A stretch of DNA of 64,000 nt from Geothrix oryzisoli (GCF_022808865.1 NZ_JAKZLB010000001.1:496001-560000), one strand, 5' to 3'. Numbered from the stretch's first letter, positions 35,701-44,765 are shown. Notes: a model not told the origin generated them from the letters alone. Translations and numbers: made by a program.

Positions 35701-36799
35701 CCTCGCCCATGGCGACCTGGTGGTGTCCGGCGGCATCGCCTGGCGGCTGGGCGGCCTGGACACCTACTCCCTGAAGGCCTCCCTGGCCAACTTCCAGCTG
35801 CGCGATGTGCCGGAAGGCCTCGACCTCCAGGGCACCCTGCACGCCACCCTGGAGGGCAATGAAGAAGCCGGCCTGCTCAAGGGCAGGCTCCGCGCCGACC
35901 GGTTGAACTACCAGACCGAGGTGAAGCTGGCGGACCTGATCCTCCGCAGCGCCCTCAGCGACAGCGGCGGACTGGTGGGCCTGGACCTGGACGACCCCCT
36001 GGATCGCATCCGGCTGGACCTGGACCTCGACCTCCGCAGTCCCTGGAGCTTCGACACCAACCTCCTCAAGCTCGAGGGGCGCACCGAAGGACCGTTCCAG
36101 GTGCTGGGCACCCTGGCCCACCCCGCCCTCAAGGGCACCCTGATCTTCCAGCCCGGCGGCCGCATCACCAACATCTTCCCGGCGGGCGACATGGTGGTGA
36201 CCCAGGGCTCGCTCCGCTTCTCCGAGTCCCGGGGCCTGGATCCGAACATCAACCTCCAGGGCAGCGTCAGTTCCATCCCGGGCTACACCGTGAACCTGGA
36301 CATCCGGGGAACCCTGAGCAACCTGACCATCGTGCCCAGCTCCACGCCGAGCCTGCGCCAGGATGAGATCGTGGCCATCCTCATCAACCCCGGCAACGTG
36401 GCCAACGTCGGCACCGCGGGCGCCTCCTCCGGCGCCACCCAGGGCGCCATCACCTCGGGGATCGCCAGTGCGGGCTCCGGCCTGATCTCCACCCTCGCCT
36501 TCGCGCCCTTCCAGGAGCAGCTGCGCCGGACCCTGGGCCTGGATCGCGTGAATGTGGCCGTGCGCACGACCAGCCTGGGCACCACGGAGACGGAAGTCAC
36601 CATGGGCAAGAGCGTCAATCTGTTCGGGCAGCGCAGCGCCTTCGTCGTGTCCCACCGGAAGAGCGGCGAGCTGAGCATCACCTCCGGCCAGATGGAATGG
36701 CGCTTCGGCGACTTCATCCTCCAGCTCGGCGCCAGCAAGGGCGCCGGGGCAGGACTGAACCCCTCCGGGGAGATCCGGCATTCCTGGAGCCCCAAATAG
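32717..36799 (+). CDS. tamB: TamB-like translocation/lipid-transport protein (AsmA/DUF490)
   Basis: A 1360-aa protein with one N-terminal membrane anchor (about 20-42), then a very long repetitive beta-strand region typical of bridge-like TamB/YhdP proteins. The C-terminal DUF490 domain contains LKGTLIFQPGGRITNIFPAGD, PSSTPSLRQDEIVAIL, and LGLDRVNVAV. Such proteins span the periplasm and move phospholipids or help insert outer membrane proteins. No tamA/bamA is adjacent. It is coupled to the kinase gene upstream, an unusual partner. Confidence 0.88.
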   Translation: MVWHPTKEAVQRLWGRRWVRRVSYVLVAGTATVTIVPWVATRPAVLRWTISKLDALVRDETGLSLEVGQLEIHPLFGSASMRDVRLGGDLLTVRKVEVQADLTSLLGSSPHVFSIRVEGPHLRLTEAGLGAIHLKEHPPRKKPLPQLRLDLLSITGGEIEIPEPLRGLPPLRYQFDVKATGPKPNQLRVDLAGPRLMVKGPKGWERGRLDLNGEVSEAFVDLKEGYLRLGESQLRLHGRFDAKTPLRPEQVEAQVAGVVALPQAAHWGGLARAPLGGNLDLTATMHGSLKDPRWTVSAEGTGLQPSEGSLAPGSLDLRGSGSLEGFQLSHLRWRSSQGEISLEGGWSSKTPAKGTLTGQGLDLEVVGRLLRVAELQGVRGELRAQVEGPKDPASLRRLDRWQGSVQFGLTQRGQEAGSLHATLKNGQATLDQFRLDLETLKAEGTGWAELGPRGLVRLGAEGRTEVGADQVARALRTWKVVDLDMEGQTRAQAKVRWSRGTGLELDGSGEVTRPRWHGAQADSVQAKIQIRDADLKITDIELKKGEGAGGGELWLTWARTAPGQKQMDMCYTAFRLPVAEGLKAADLGDLPITGTGGGWVRLQGPYDHILMTGTAQVESGEVYGIKIPAASSDFAMDLDTLRLRLDDVRIGERPDLLGGPGTEPDGALALKGKADLDLQGWTWRVDLGGHLDSQLLALPGPRIQSQLEVRLLGPITSPFGALDLPEGQATLSRGRVFFEGRSVEGLEAFVNLERGRMEARLGIEGRAHPLVEAQVRQDGSELAGRMTLALSPDSAPTDILARSLTEDLLEDLTLEAVAQGRWNGRTLSWTGTLNRLAAQFSAFELHQVAPSALRGDAAGAEVAIALEGGARNAADAALAQAAGLRLSGRLPFSTTAPLALRMQGTANLAHLKAIFDRVMEVDEYNLLSEFRVQGTSTFNLLAHGTYGDPLLDGTLSLEKGQLNLRGYQGVEDLQAEVVFKDHAVSIPVDKPLRGTLAHGDLVVSGGIAWRLGGLDTYSLKASLANFQLRDVPEGLDLQGTLHATLEGNEEAGLLKGRLRADRLNYQTEVKLADLILRSALSDSGGLVGLDLDDPLDRIRLDLDLDLRSPWSFDTNLLKLEGRTEGPFQVLGTLAHPALKGTLIFQPGGRITNIFPAGDMVVTQGSLRFSESRGLDPNINLQGSVSSIPGYTVNLDIRGTLSNLTIVPSSTPSLRQDEIVAILINPGNVANVGTAGASSGATQGAITSGIASAGSGLISTLAFAPFQEQLRRTLGLDRVNVAVRTTSLGTTETEVTMGKSVNLFGQRSAFVVSHRKSGELSITSGQMEWRFGDFILQLGASKGAGAGLNPSGEIRHSWSPK

Positions 36800-36833
36800 G
36801 CGGCGGGCGGTAGGCTGGTGCGTGGAGATGAGC

Positions 36834-37055
36834 ATGATCACCGTGAAGTGCTTCGCCCGCTATCGCGCCCTGCTGGGCTTCAGCGACCTCGCCTTGCCCC
36901 CGGCCCCGACCTTGGGCGACCTGCTGGCGGATCCCCGGTTCGCGGACTTGCCCAAGGACGCCCTGCTGGCGGTGAACCAGAGCTTCGCCGACCGGAACGC
37001 GCCTTTGGCCGACGGCGACGAAGTGGCCCTCATGCCTCCGGTCTCGGGAGGCTGA
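36834..37055 (+). CDS. MoaD/ThiS-like beta-grasp sulfur carrier
   Basis: A 73-aa ubiquitin-like protein with the MoaD pattern: MITVKCFARYRALLGFSD at the start, a DGDEVALMPPVSGG end, and the C-terminal GG required for adenylation and thiocarboxylation. It probably serves as the small subunit of molybdopterin synthase. No moaE or other moa gene is near. ATG 36834 has GGAG six bases upstream; the frame opens at 36822. Its TGA abuts the stop of the convergent dnaX gene, forming TGATCA. Confidence 0.82.
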   Translation: MITVKCFARYRALLGFSDLALPPAPTLGDLLADPRFADLPKDALLAVNQSFADRNAPLADGDEVALMPPVSGG

Positions 37056-38660
37056 TCAGCCCTCCCGGCGGATCTCCAGCACTTCCCCGCCGCTGAGCCG
37101 CAGCAGGTCCTGGAAGCCCGGTTCCCGCCGGAGGCGATCCTCTGGGCGCTCGGTCCCGGCTCCGGGCTGGGCCTCGTCAAACCGGATCTCCAGCTCCCTC
37201 AGCCCCGGAAGCACCGCCGCCAGGGCCGCCAGCACATGGGGATTGGCCTGTTCACGCTCCAGGTCCTGGAGGGTCTGCCGCACGTTGCCCGGGAACCGGA
37301 ACCGGAGGACCGGCGGTTCCCACCGCAGGTCGGTGGCCATCTGGGGCGCAGTGCCGAGGACGCGCAGGCCAGGCACGGCCCGGAGCGCTTCGCTGCACGC
37401 CATGCGCAGCTGGGGCGGGGCGGGCGGCCCCGGAGGCAGGGGCGCGTGGGCCCGAGCCGGGGCCTGGGTCTGCGGGGCGGCCGGCGGAACCCTGCGAGGC
37501 CCCTCAGGCGCCGGCGCGGCCTGGGGGGCCCTGGAAGGGACCGGCGGCGGGCTGGCGGGGGGCGGTCCCGAGGACCGGGCGACGGCACCTGATACCAGGG
37601 CATCCAGGGGCGCCAGATGCGGCAGCTGGGCCGCGGTCACCAATGCCAGCTCCACCACCACCCGGGGCAGGCTGCTGTCGCGCAGGTCCCGTTCCCGGCT
37701 CAGCAGAAGCTGGAGCATGCGGGCCCAGCGCAGCAGGTCTTGGGGCCCTCGGGCCGCCCGGGCCTCCTGCTCCAGCCGGTCGCGGAACGCCAGCACCAGC
37801 TCGCGCCAGAAGGTGGCCCAGTCGGCGCCCTGCTCGTTCAGCTCGCGGCAGGCCTCCACCAGGGCGGCGGTGTCGCCGATGGCCAGGGCGGACATCACAC
37901 CCTGCACCAGGTGGGCGCTGACGATGCCGAGCTGCTCGCGGACGGCCTCCTCCAGCACCTTCCCATCCCCGGCGGCGATGACGCGGTCGAGGATGGTGAG
38001 CGCGTCGCGCATGGAGCCCTGTCCCGCCTCGGCCACCAGGCGCAGGCTGTTCCCCTCGGCCTCGACGCCCTCCTGCTCGCAGACATGCTTGAGGCGGCCC
38101 TCGATGAGGCCCACGGGGATGAGGCGGAAGGGGAAGATCTGGACGCGGCTCTTGATGGTGTCCGGCACGTCCTGGAGTTCCGTGGTCGCCAGCACGAAGA
38201 TGGCGTGGGGCGGCGGCTCCTCGATGACCTTCAGCAGGGCGTTGAACGCCTCGGTGCTGAGCATGTGCACTTCGTCGATGATGTAGACCCGGTAGCGGCA
38301 GAAGGCGGGCCGGGTCTGCACCTGCTCCCGGAGGGCGCGTGCATCGGCTACCGAGGCCCGGCTGGCCGCGTCGATCTCGACGATGTCCAGGCTGCTGTCC
38401 GGCTGCTCGGCGGCCCGGCAAGGGTCGCAGACACCGCAGGGCGTGGCCGTGGGCCCCTCGGCGCAGTTCAGGGCCCGGGCCAGGATGCGGGCCGTGCTGG
38501 TCTTGCCCGTGCCCCGCACGCCGGCGAAGAGGTAGGCCTGGTGGATGCGCCCGCTCTCCTTGGCCCGCTTGAGGGCGTTGGCCAGCGCCTTCACGCTGCC
38601 TTCCTGGCCCACCAGGTCGGAAAGCAGGCGCGGACGGTACTTGAGGGCGAGGGTGGTCAT
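37056..38660 (-). CDS. dnaX: DNA polymerase III subunit gamma/tau
   Basis: Clamp-loader ATPase of 534 aa. It begins MTTLALKYRPRLLSDLVGQE and has Walker A GVRGTGKTS (47-55), zinc-binding cysteines C66, C75, C78 and C81, YIIDEVHMLS, and the sensor region NALLKVIEEPP. After the clamp-loader domains (to about 365) comes a Pro/Ala-rich linker and a tau-like tail. I did not see a canonical slippery A-run for frameshifting to gamma. ATG 38660 was chosen over the upstream GTG. Confidence 0.95.
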   Translation of the reverse strand: MTTLALKYRPRLLSDLVGQEGSVKALANALKRAKESGRIHQAYLFAGVRGTGKTSTARILARALNCAEGPTATPCGVCDPCRAAEQPDSSLDIVEIDAASRASVADARALREQVQTRPAFCRYRVYIIDEVHMLSTEAFNALLKVIEEPPPHAIFVLATTELQDVPDTIKSRVQIFPFRLIPVGLIEGRLKHVCEQEGVEAEGNSLRLVAEAGQGSMRDALTILDRVIAAGDGKVLEEAVREQLGIVSAHLVQGVMSALAIGDTAALVEACRELNEQGADWATFWRELVLAFRDRLEQEARAARGPQDLLRWARMLQLLLSRERDLRDSSLPRVVVELALVTAAQLPHLAPLDALVSGAVARSSGPPPASPPPVPSRAPQAAPAPEGPRRVPPAAPQTQAPARAHAPLPPGPPAPPQLRMACSEALRAVPGLRVLGTAPQMATDLRWEPPVLRFRFPGNVRQTLQDLEREQANPHVLAALAAVLPGLRELEIRFDEAQPGAGTERPEDRLRREPGFQDLLRLSGGEVLEIRREG

Positions 38661-38793
38661 CGGAAGTCCAGTCTCCCACAAGGTCCCTGCGACCGTCAGG
38701 GGCTATAAGCGCGCCTGATGACCCCATACGCCGTTTCAAAGCCAAAGATTCCGTGATTCTCGATAGGATGGCTTGATCCCAGAAGGGAAAGAC

Positions 38794-41700
38794 ATGCTTG
38801 AGGGATCGCAATCCGAGCACAGTGCCTGCGGGGTCGGCTTCATCGCCAGCCGGACGGGTGTGGCCAGCCGGGACATTCTCGAGGATGCCATCCATGCGCT
38901 GAAGTGCGTGGAGCACCGGGGCGGCTGTGCGGCCGACCAGATCAGCAGCGATGGCGCCGGCGTCATGGCCGACATCCCCTTCGAAATGCTCGGCTACCTG
39001 CCTGGCGACATCGCCGTGGCCAACCTCTTCCTGCCCCAGGACTCCGGGCGCCTGCGCCAGTCCCTGGACATCTTCGAAGCCACCTTCGCCTTCTTCGACC
39101 TGAACGTGCTCGCCTACCGGGAGATCCCCGTGGATCCCTCCGTGCTGGGCGAGGAGGCGCGGCGCTCCCTGCCCACCATGCGCCAGGCGGTCCTGCGCCG
39201 TCCCGCCCAGTGCCGCACGGACGCCTCCTTCGACAAGCTGCTCTATTCGGCCAAGCAGGTGCTCCGCACCAAGCTGGTGGAGCAGGGCATCCAGAACGAG
39301 GTCTTCTTCGCCTCCCTGTCGGCCCGCACCATCGTCTACAAGGCCCTCACCCGGGCCGCCGACCTGGACCGCTTCTACCTGGACCTGCGCGACCCGAGGT
39401 TCATCACGCGGTTCGCCATGATCCACCGGCGCTTCAGCACCAACACGCGCACCTCCTGGGACAAGGCCCAGCCCTTCCGCCTGATCGCGCACAACGGCGA
39501 GATCAACACCATCGCCGGCAACCGCTCCCGGGCCATCTCCCGGGAGATGTCCATCGGGCTCAAGCCCGACCAGCTGGTGACGCACGGCTCCATCAGCGAT
39601 TCCGGCAGCCTGAACGAGATCGCGGAGGGCCTGCACTACCGCAGCAGCATCCCCCACATGGAGGACATCCTGGCGATCATGATGCCTCCGGCCGAGGCTC
39701 AGAGCGCCTTCTACACGTTCTGGAGCCGTGCCATGGAGCCCTGGGACGGGCCCGCCTTCCTGGTCTACTCCGACGGGAGCAGCGTGGGCGCCCGGCTGGA
39801 TCGCAACGGCTTCCGCCCGGCCCGGTGGGCCATGACGGAGGACCGCTTCTACCTGGCCTCCGAGGCAGGCTCCTTCCCCGTGGACGAGGCTGCCGTGTGC
39901 CGCAAGGGCATCCTCTACGCGGGCACCGGCGTCACCCTGGATCTGGGCACGGGACGGGTCCATTTCCGCGATCCGGGCCGCTCGCGCGAGCACCGCGACG
40001 CCACCTTCGACGCCCGGACCCGGCCCATCGGCTCGCTGCCCGGCGCCGAGGCCGCCGGGCCGGTGAGCGTGTTCAAGAAGACCCTCTTCACCTGCTCCCG
40101 CGAGGAGCTGGAGAAGATCCTCTATCCCATGGCCGCCACCGGCAAGGAGGCCATCGGCTCCATGGGCGACACCGCCCGGCCCAATGTCTTCTCCTCCGAG
40201 CCCCGTCCCTTCTTCGACTACTTCTACCAGCACTTCGCCCAGGTCACGAATCCGCCCCTGGACTACATCCGCGAAGGCAACATCACGGACCTGAGGGTGT
40301 TCCTGGGCCGCGCGCCGAACATCTTCTTCCCCAAGGACCTGCTGCCCCTGAACGAGGCGCTGGAGCTGCCCCGGCCCATCCTGGACCTGGGCCAGATGCG
40401 GTTCCTGGAGCGCATGCAGAGCCTGCGGCCCTCCGAATCCCACATCATCCCCCGCACCTTCCCCATGGTCTTCCGGCGCGACGACGGCGTGGCCGGCTTC
40501 CATGCCGCCATCGAGCAGCTGGCCTCAGATGTGCGGGTGGCTGTCGAGCAGGGCACCAGCGTCATCATCCTCAGCGATCGGGAGGCCAGCGTGGAGCGGC
40601 CGCCCATCCCGGGCCTCATCGCGCTGCGCGCCGTGGTCCACACGCTCAACGAATCGGGCCTGCGCCTGAACGCCTCCATCGTCATGCACACCGCGGAGGC
40701 CCGCACCTCCCACCACCTGGCCGCCCTCATCAGCTTCGGCGCCTCGGCGGTCTGCCCCTACCTGGCCCTGGAGATCGCCCGCCAGGACGAACACCCCACC
40801 TTCAGCGCCCTGAGTCCGGATCAGCGGGAGCGGAACTTCGTCAACGCGCTGGAATCGGGCCTCCTCAAGATCATGGCCAAGTGCGGCATCTCGGTGGTGC
40901 AGAGCTACATGAGCGCCAAGCTCTTCACGGCCGTGGGCCTGGGGCCCGAGCTGATGGAGACCTTCTTCCCAGGCCACGCCAGCCCCCTGGGCGGCATCGG
41001 CTACGAGGAACTGGCCGGCGACGTGCTGCGGAAGACCGGCCTCGCGGCCCAGGCCGGCTTCATGGACCGGCTGCTGCACACGCACCAGTTCCGCGAATCG
41101 CCCCGGGCGGGCGAAGGCGAGCACCACGGGCTGACCTCCGCGCGCGCGCGCCTGCTCCATCGCCTGGTGGAACTGGATCCACACACGCCCGAAGCCCAGA
41201 GCCTGTACCAGGAATACCTCGCCTCCCTGAAGGTGGACGAGCCGATCAACCCGCGCCACCTGCTGGCCTTCCGGCCCGCCTCGGCGCCCCTGCCCCTGGA
41301 CGCGGTGGAGGACGCCTCCGCGATCCTCCGGCGGTTCGGCGCCGGCGCGATGTCCTTCGGGGCCGTCAGCGCGGAAAGCCAGCGCGACCTCATCCTCGCC
41401 ATGGAAGCCGTGGGCGGGCGCAGCAACAGTGGAGAGGGCGGCGAGAACCCCTTCTACTGGACCGATGGGATCACCGCCTCCACCAAGCAGGTGGCCTCCG
41501 CCCGCTTCGGCGTCACGGCCGAGTACCTGGTCTCCGGCGAGGAGATCCAGATCAAGGTGGCCCAGGGCGCCAAGCCCGGCGAAGGCGGCCAGCTCATGCG
41601 CGTGAAGGTGGACGCCACCATCGCGAAGGCCCGGTTCTCGCTGCCGGACGTGGACCTGATCTCGCCGCCGCCTCTGCACGACATCTACAGCATCGAGGAT

Positions 41701-43182
41701 CTCAAGGAGCTCATCCACGAGCTGCGGCAGGTCCACCCCGGAGCGAAGATCAGCGTGAAGCTGGTCTCCGGCACGGGCATCGGCACCATCGCCGTGGGCG
41801 TGGCCAAGGCCGGGGCGGACATCCTCTACGTCGCCGGCGGCGATGGCGGCACCGGCGCCGCTACACTGGGCTCCATGAAACATGCGGGCCTGCCCTGGGA
41901 GTTGGGCCTTGTGGAGGCCCACCAGGCCCTGCGCGAGAACCAGATGCGGGAGCAGGTGGAGCTGCGTGTGGACGGCGGACTCCTCACGGGCAAGGACCTG
42001 GTGACCGCGGCCATCCTGGGCGCCGAGGGCTTCGAGTTCGGCAAGCTGCTGCTGGTGGCCGAAGGCTGCATGATGGCCCGCATCTGCGAGAAGAACACCT
42101 GCCCCGCGGGCATCGCCACCCACGATCCCAAGTTCAAGGCCCGCTATTCGGGAAGCCCCGAGGCCATCCAGCGCATGCTCATCCACCTGTCGGAGGATGT
42201 GCGGCGCCACCTCGCCTCCCTGGGCGTGGCCTCCCTCGCCGACCTGCAGGACCGGGTGGACCTGCTCCAGGTGGCGCCGGATCACGCCGCCTTCGTCCGG
42301 GACCGCAAGCTGGACCTGGCGAGCTTCCTGGATCCGCGCCCCGAAGGAGCCGGCTCCAATCCCCTGCCCTTCAACCAGGAGGGGGTGGCTCCCCTGAACC
42401 AGCAGATCCTGGACGACGCCCAGCCCTTCCTGGCGGAGGGCGGCCCCCATCACCATGTCTACGCCATCACCACCAGCGACCGGGGAACCCTCGCCACCCT
42501 CTCCGGCGCCATCGCCCGTGGCATGCGCGAACATCGCCTCCGCGGAGAGGATCCGGCCGTGCGCGGGACGCTGCGTCTCGACTTCACGGGCAGCGCAGGC
42601 CAGGGCTTCGGCGCCTTCCTCACGGAAGGGCTTGATGTCCGCCTCCAGGGCGAGGCGAATGATTCCGTCTGCAAGTCCATGTCCGGCGGCCGGGCGGTCC
42701 TGGTGCCGCATCCCAAAGCCTCCTACACCGCCGAGACCAATGCGATCCTGGGGAACGGGGCCCTGTATGGCGCCACGGGCGGAACCCTGCTGGTCCTCGG
42801 CCTGGCCGGCGACCGCTTCGCGGTCCGCAACAGCGGCGCCTCCGCCGTGGTCGAGGGCGCGGGACACCATGCCTGCGAGTACATGACGCGAGGCGCCGTG
42901 GCCATCCTGGGCCCCGTCCTCACCAATGCAGGAGCCGGCATGACCGGTGGCTGCCTGTTCCTGCGCCGGGAACGCGGCGAGCAGGTCAACCGCGACTACC
43001 TCGCCGTCATTCCCTGGCGGGCTGAGGAAGAGGCCATCTTCCGCGGGCTCCTCGAAACCCACGCTGCTGAGACGGGAAGCCGGACCGCCGCGGCCCTGCT
43101 CGAAGACTGGCCCACGGCGTTGGCCGCCTTCGCTCCCTTCGTGCCCGTGGCCGTCGCCCGGCAGCTGACCCAGGCCGGCTGA
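38794..43182 (+). CDS. gltB: Glutamate synthase, large (alpha) subunit
   Basis: GOGAT large subunit (1462 aa) making glutamate from 2-oxoglutarate and glutamine. The N-terminal nucleophile Cys (C12, ACGVGFIA) would be exposed after removal of an 11-residue propeptide. The class II glutaminase has NGEINTIAGN. The FMN/synthase domain has GAGAMSFGAVS and EGGENP. The 3Fe-4S cysteines are in GCMMARICEKNTCPAG (C-x5-C-x4-C), and the C-terminal beta-helix has GGRAVLVP. ATG 38794 follows GAAGGG. No gltD lies beside it. Confidence 0.95.
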   Translation: MLEGSQSEHSACGVGFIASRTGVASRDILEDAIHALKCVEHRGGCAADQISSDGAGVMADIPFEMLGYLPGDIAVANLFLPQDSGRLRQSLDIFEATFAFFDLNVLAYREIPVDPSVLGEEARRSLPTMRQAVLRRPAQCRTDASFDKLLYSAKQVLRTKLVEQGIQNEVFFASLSARTIVYKALTRAADLDRFYLDLRDPRFITRFAMIHRRFSTNTRTSWDKAQPFRLIAHNGEINTIAGNRSRAISREMSIGLKPDQLVTHGSISDSGSLNEIAEGLHYRSSIPHMEDILAIMMPPAEAQSAFYTFWSRAMEPWDGPAFLVYSDGSSVGARLDRNGFRPARWAMTEDRFYLASEAGSFPVDEAAVCRKGILYAGTGVTLDLGTGRVHFRDPGRSREHRDATFDARTRPIGSLPGAEAAGPVSVFKKTLFTCSREELEKILYPMAATGKEAIGSMGDTARPNVFSSEPRPFFDYFYQHFAQVTNPPLDYIREGNITDLRVFLGRAPNIFFPKDLLPLNEALELPRPILDLGQMRFLERMQSLRPSESHIIPRTFPMVFRRDDGVAGFHAAIEQLASDVRVAVEQGTSVIILSDREASVERPPIPGLIALRAVVHTLNESGLRLNASIVMHTAEARTSHHLAALISFGASAVCPYLALEIARQDEHPTFSALSPDQRERNFVNALESGLLKIMAKCGISVVQSYMSAKLFTAVGLGPELMETFFPGHASPLGGIGYEELAGDVLRKTGLAAQAGFMDRLLHTHQFRESPRAGEGEHHGLTSARARLLHRLVELDPHTPEAQSLYQEYLASLKVDEPINPRHLLAFRPASAPLPLDAVEDASAILRRFGAGAMSFGAVSAESQRDLILAMEAVGGRSNSGEGGENPFYWTDGITASTKQVASARFGVTAEYLVSGEEIQIKVAQGAKPGEGGQLMRVKVDATIAKARFSLPDVDLISPPPLHDIYSIEDLKELIHELRQVHPGAKISVKLVSGTGIGTIAVGVAKAGADILYVAGGDGGTGAATLGSMKHAGLPWELGLVEAHQALRENQMREQVELRVDGGLLTGKDLVTAAILGAEGFEFGKLLLVAEGCMMARICEKNTCPAGIATHDPKFKARYSGSPEAIQRMLIHLSEDVRRHLASLGVASLADLQDRVDLLQVAPDHAAFVRDRKLDLASFLDPRPEGAGSNPLPFNQEGVAPLNQQILDDAQPFLAEGGPHHHVYAITTSDRGTLATLSGAIARGMREHRLRGEDPAVRGTLRLDFTGSAGQGFGAFLTEGLDVRLQGEANDSVCKSMSGGRAVLVPHPKASYTAETNAILGNGALYGATGGTLLVLGLAGDRFAVRNSGASAVVEGAGHHACEYMTRGAVAILGPVLTNAGAGMTGGCLFLRRERGEQVNRDYLAVIPWRAEEEAIFRGLLETHAAETGSRTAAALLEDWPTALAAFAPFVPVAVARQLTQAG

Positions 43183-43196
43183 TCCACCCAGCCCCC

Positions 43197-44084
43197 CTAC
43201 CCCACCCGATCGAACAGTCCCGGCTGGCGGATGGGGGGCGGTGGGGGTGGTGTGGGCTTCACCACCCGCTCCCGGGCCTTGCGCCGGGTCGGGAAGGCCT
43301 CCCGGAAGGCCAAGCGGATGCCTTCGGCGTAGACGGGATCCAGCACCTTCAGCCAGCCATGGTCCGCCAGCACCTTGTAGAACGGATCCTGCTTCAGCAG
43401 GCGAAGCCCCCCCACCCAGGCGCCTGAGGCCCCGCTCGCCTTGGCCCGCCGGGCGAAGGCCTGGGCGTCGTGCACCGCCATCAGGGGCGTCACAGCCACC
43501 GTCACGCCGATGCCCGCCGCCGCCAAGCGCTCCACCGCGGCCCAACGGCTGGGGATGGCCGGTGCGTGGGGCTCCACGGTCTGGCGGACGGTGTCGTCGT
43601 CCGTGGGAATCGAGAGGCCCACCGTCAGACGGTCGCCGAAGGCCCGCAGCAGATCCAGGTCCTGGAGCACCAGGGGCGACCGGGTGTGGACGATCACCTC
43701 GGTGGTGGGGCACAGCAGCAATACCTCCAGGCAACGGCGGCTCAGGCGGTACTGCCGCTCCAGGGGCTGGTAGGGATCCGTGGCCGAGGCCATGAAGACC
43801 CGCTCTCCATGGAGCCGGTGCCGCTGGGACCAGAGCAGCTCAGGGGCGTTCAGCTTGGGCGTCACCCAGCTGCCCCAGTCCTCGGGCCGATGCAGGGCGT
43901 TGGGGTATTCGCGGACATAGCAGTAGCGGCATCCGTGGCTGCACCCGCGGTAGGGGCTGAGCGCGAAGCCGAACCCGTACCGGTCGTCCTTCTGGGCCCT
44001 CAGGATGGATCGGGCCTCCTCAGGTTCCACGAGCAGCCCCTGGAAGAGGGGCGGCGGATCCGTGGGCAGGGGCAGCGGGGTCAT
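43197..44084 (-). CDS. SPL-like radical SAM protein (Rv2578c/PA0069 family)
   Basis: Radical SAM protein of 295 aa with cluster cysteines C48, C52 and C55 in SPYRGCSHGCRYCYVREYP. Family motifs MASATDPYQPLERQYRLSR and VIVHTRSPLVLQDLDLL are typical of the COG1533 spore photoproduct lyase-like group. The terminal Cys of true SPL is not evident, so photoproduct repair is not assured; function is unknown. It ends 15 bases from the convergent gltB stop. The Pro-rich C-terminal tail (about 275-285) is unusual. Confidence 0.85.
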   Translation of the reverse strand: MTPLPLPTDPPPLFQGLLVEPEEARSILRAQKDDRYGFGFALSPYRGCSHGCRYCYVREYPNALHRPEDWGSWVTPKLNAPELLWSQRHRLHGERVFMASATDPYQPLERQYRLSRRCLEVLLLCPTTEVIVHTRSPLVLQDLDLLRAFGDRLTVGLSIPTDDDTVRQTVEPHAPAIPSRWAAVERLAAAGIGVTVAVTPLMAVHDAQAFARRAKASGASGAWVGGLRLLKQDPFYKVLADHGWLKVLDPVYAEGIRLAFREAFPTRRKARERVVKPTPPPPPPIRQPGLFDRVG

Positions 44085-44155
44085 GCCTCCAGTTTTCGCT
44101 TTTTATTCGTTTCGTCAAGCCTTCCCGTGACTGTTTTCGCTCACATGGGTCCCAA

Positions 44156-44596
44156 TCACGACTTGGCGTCGTTCTGGTGGGTCTCGATGAGTCTCTGCAG
44201 CAAGGCATCCTGCGCCTCAAGGTGTTTTTCGATCTCGAGCGCCTCATGAAGAATGGCCTCAGCATCCTTGTAGGTGTCGTCGGCCCTGGTATCGGCTGCC
44301 GCGCCCTCGACTTTCTGGCCAACCATGATGATGGACAGCAGGACCAGCTGCAGGAAGGTCTGCGCGATCCAGGATATGAGCGCGCCTTTCCCGGCGCGAA
44401 TGGCTTCCGGCAGGCTGATGAAGGCAATCAGGGCGAAGGCATAGGCGCACCACATGGTGCCCACTCCCTGGGTGATCTTCTCTCCCAGGAGCGCATTGAA
44501 ACGGGCCAGGTGACTCTCGGGGAGAACCTTGGGCTTGGGGGCGCGCTTCTTACGGATTTCGATGTGGGGGTGGGGATGATGTTCGAAGATTTTCAT
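44156..44596 (-). CDS. DUF1003-like membrane protein
   Basis: A 146-aa protein with a His/Pro/Lys-rich N-terminus (KIFEHHPHPHIEIRKK), two membrane segments (about 50-66 and 75-97: ISWIAQTFLQLVLLSIIMVG) and a cytoplasmic helical tail that begins DTRADDTYKDAEAILHEALE. The W..QTFLQLVLLSI pattern and charged coiled tail fit DUF1003 proteins. Function is unknown. ATG 44596 has AAGGTG five bases upstream. A long structured leader precedes it (44597-44790). Confidence 0.65.
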   Translation of the reverse strand: MKIFEHHPHPHIEIRKKRAPKPKVLPESHLARFNALLGEKITQGVGTMWCAYAFALIAFISLPEAIRAGKGALISWIAQTFLQLVLLSIIMVGQKVEGAAADTRADDTYKDAEAILHEALEIEKHLEAQDALLQRLIETHQNDAKS

Positions 44597-44690
44597 GATT
44601 TCACCTTGGGGCGGAAAATCGCTGGGTGGCCACCAGAATGAACCACGAGGATACGGTATGGCCACCTGGGTTCAAGGAACCCCACAGAGA

Positions 44691-44765
44691 GGGCGCCTTC
44701 GAACAGCCGCGGAAGGTAACGCCCCCCCAGCAAAGAGGACGGTGCCCTCGAGGCACCGCCTCTTT
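44691..44765 (-). promoter_or_regulatory. Structured region between DUF2914-like and DUF1003-like genes
   Basis: Two hairpins lie in the 194-base gap. The first pairs 44732-44738 with 44759-44765 (AAAGAGG/CCTCTTT) plus inner GGTGCC/GGCACC, a probable terminator for the upstream DUF2914-like gene though with a short T-run. The second pairs GGGCG and CCTTC (44691-44700) with GAAGG (44712-44716) and CGCCC (44720-44724), with a one-sided TAA bulge. It lies in the probable 5' leader of the DUF1003-like gene. I see no match to a known riboswitch. Confidence 0.5.

Noticed and set aside
37504-40503. Very long open frames antisense to real genes (also 40525-43734, 50098-53535, 60600-63896, 28027-30036)
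   Set aside because: They lie opposite dnaX, gltB, nrdJ, the GGDEF gene, mtgA and rpoD, have low-complexity Gly/Ala/Arg/His-rich composition and contain no domains. They follow from GC-rich codon use in the real genes.
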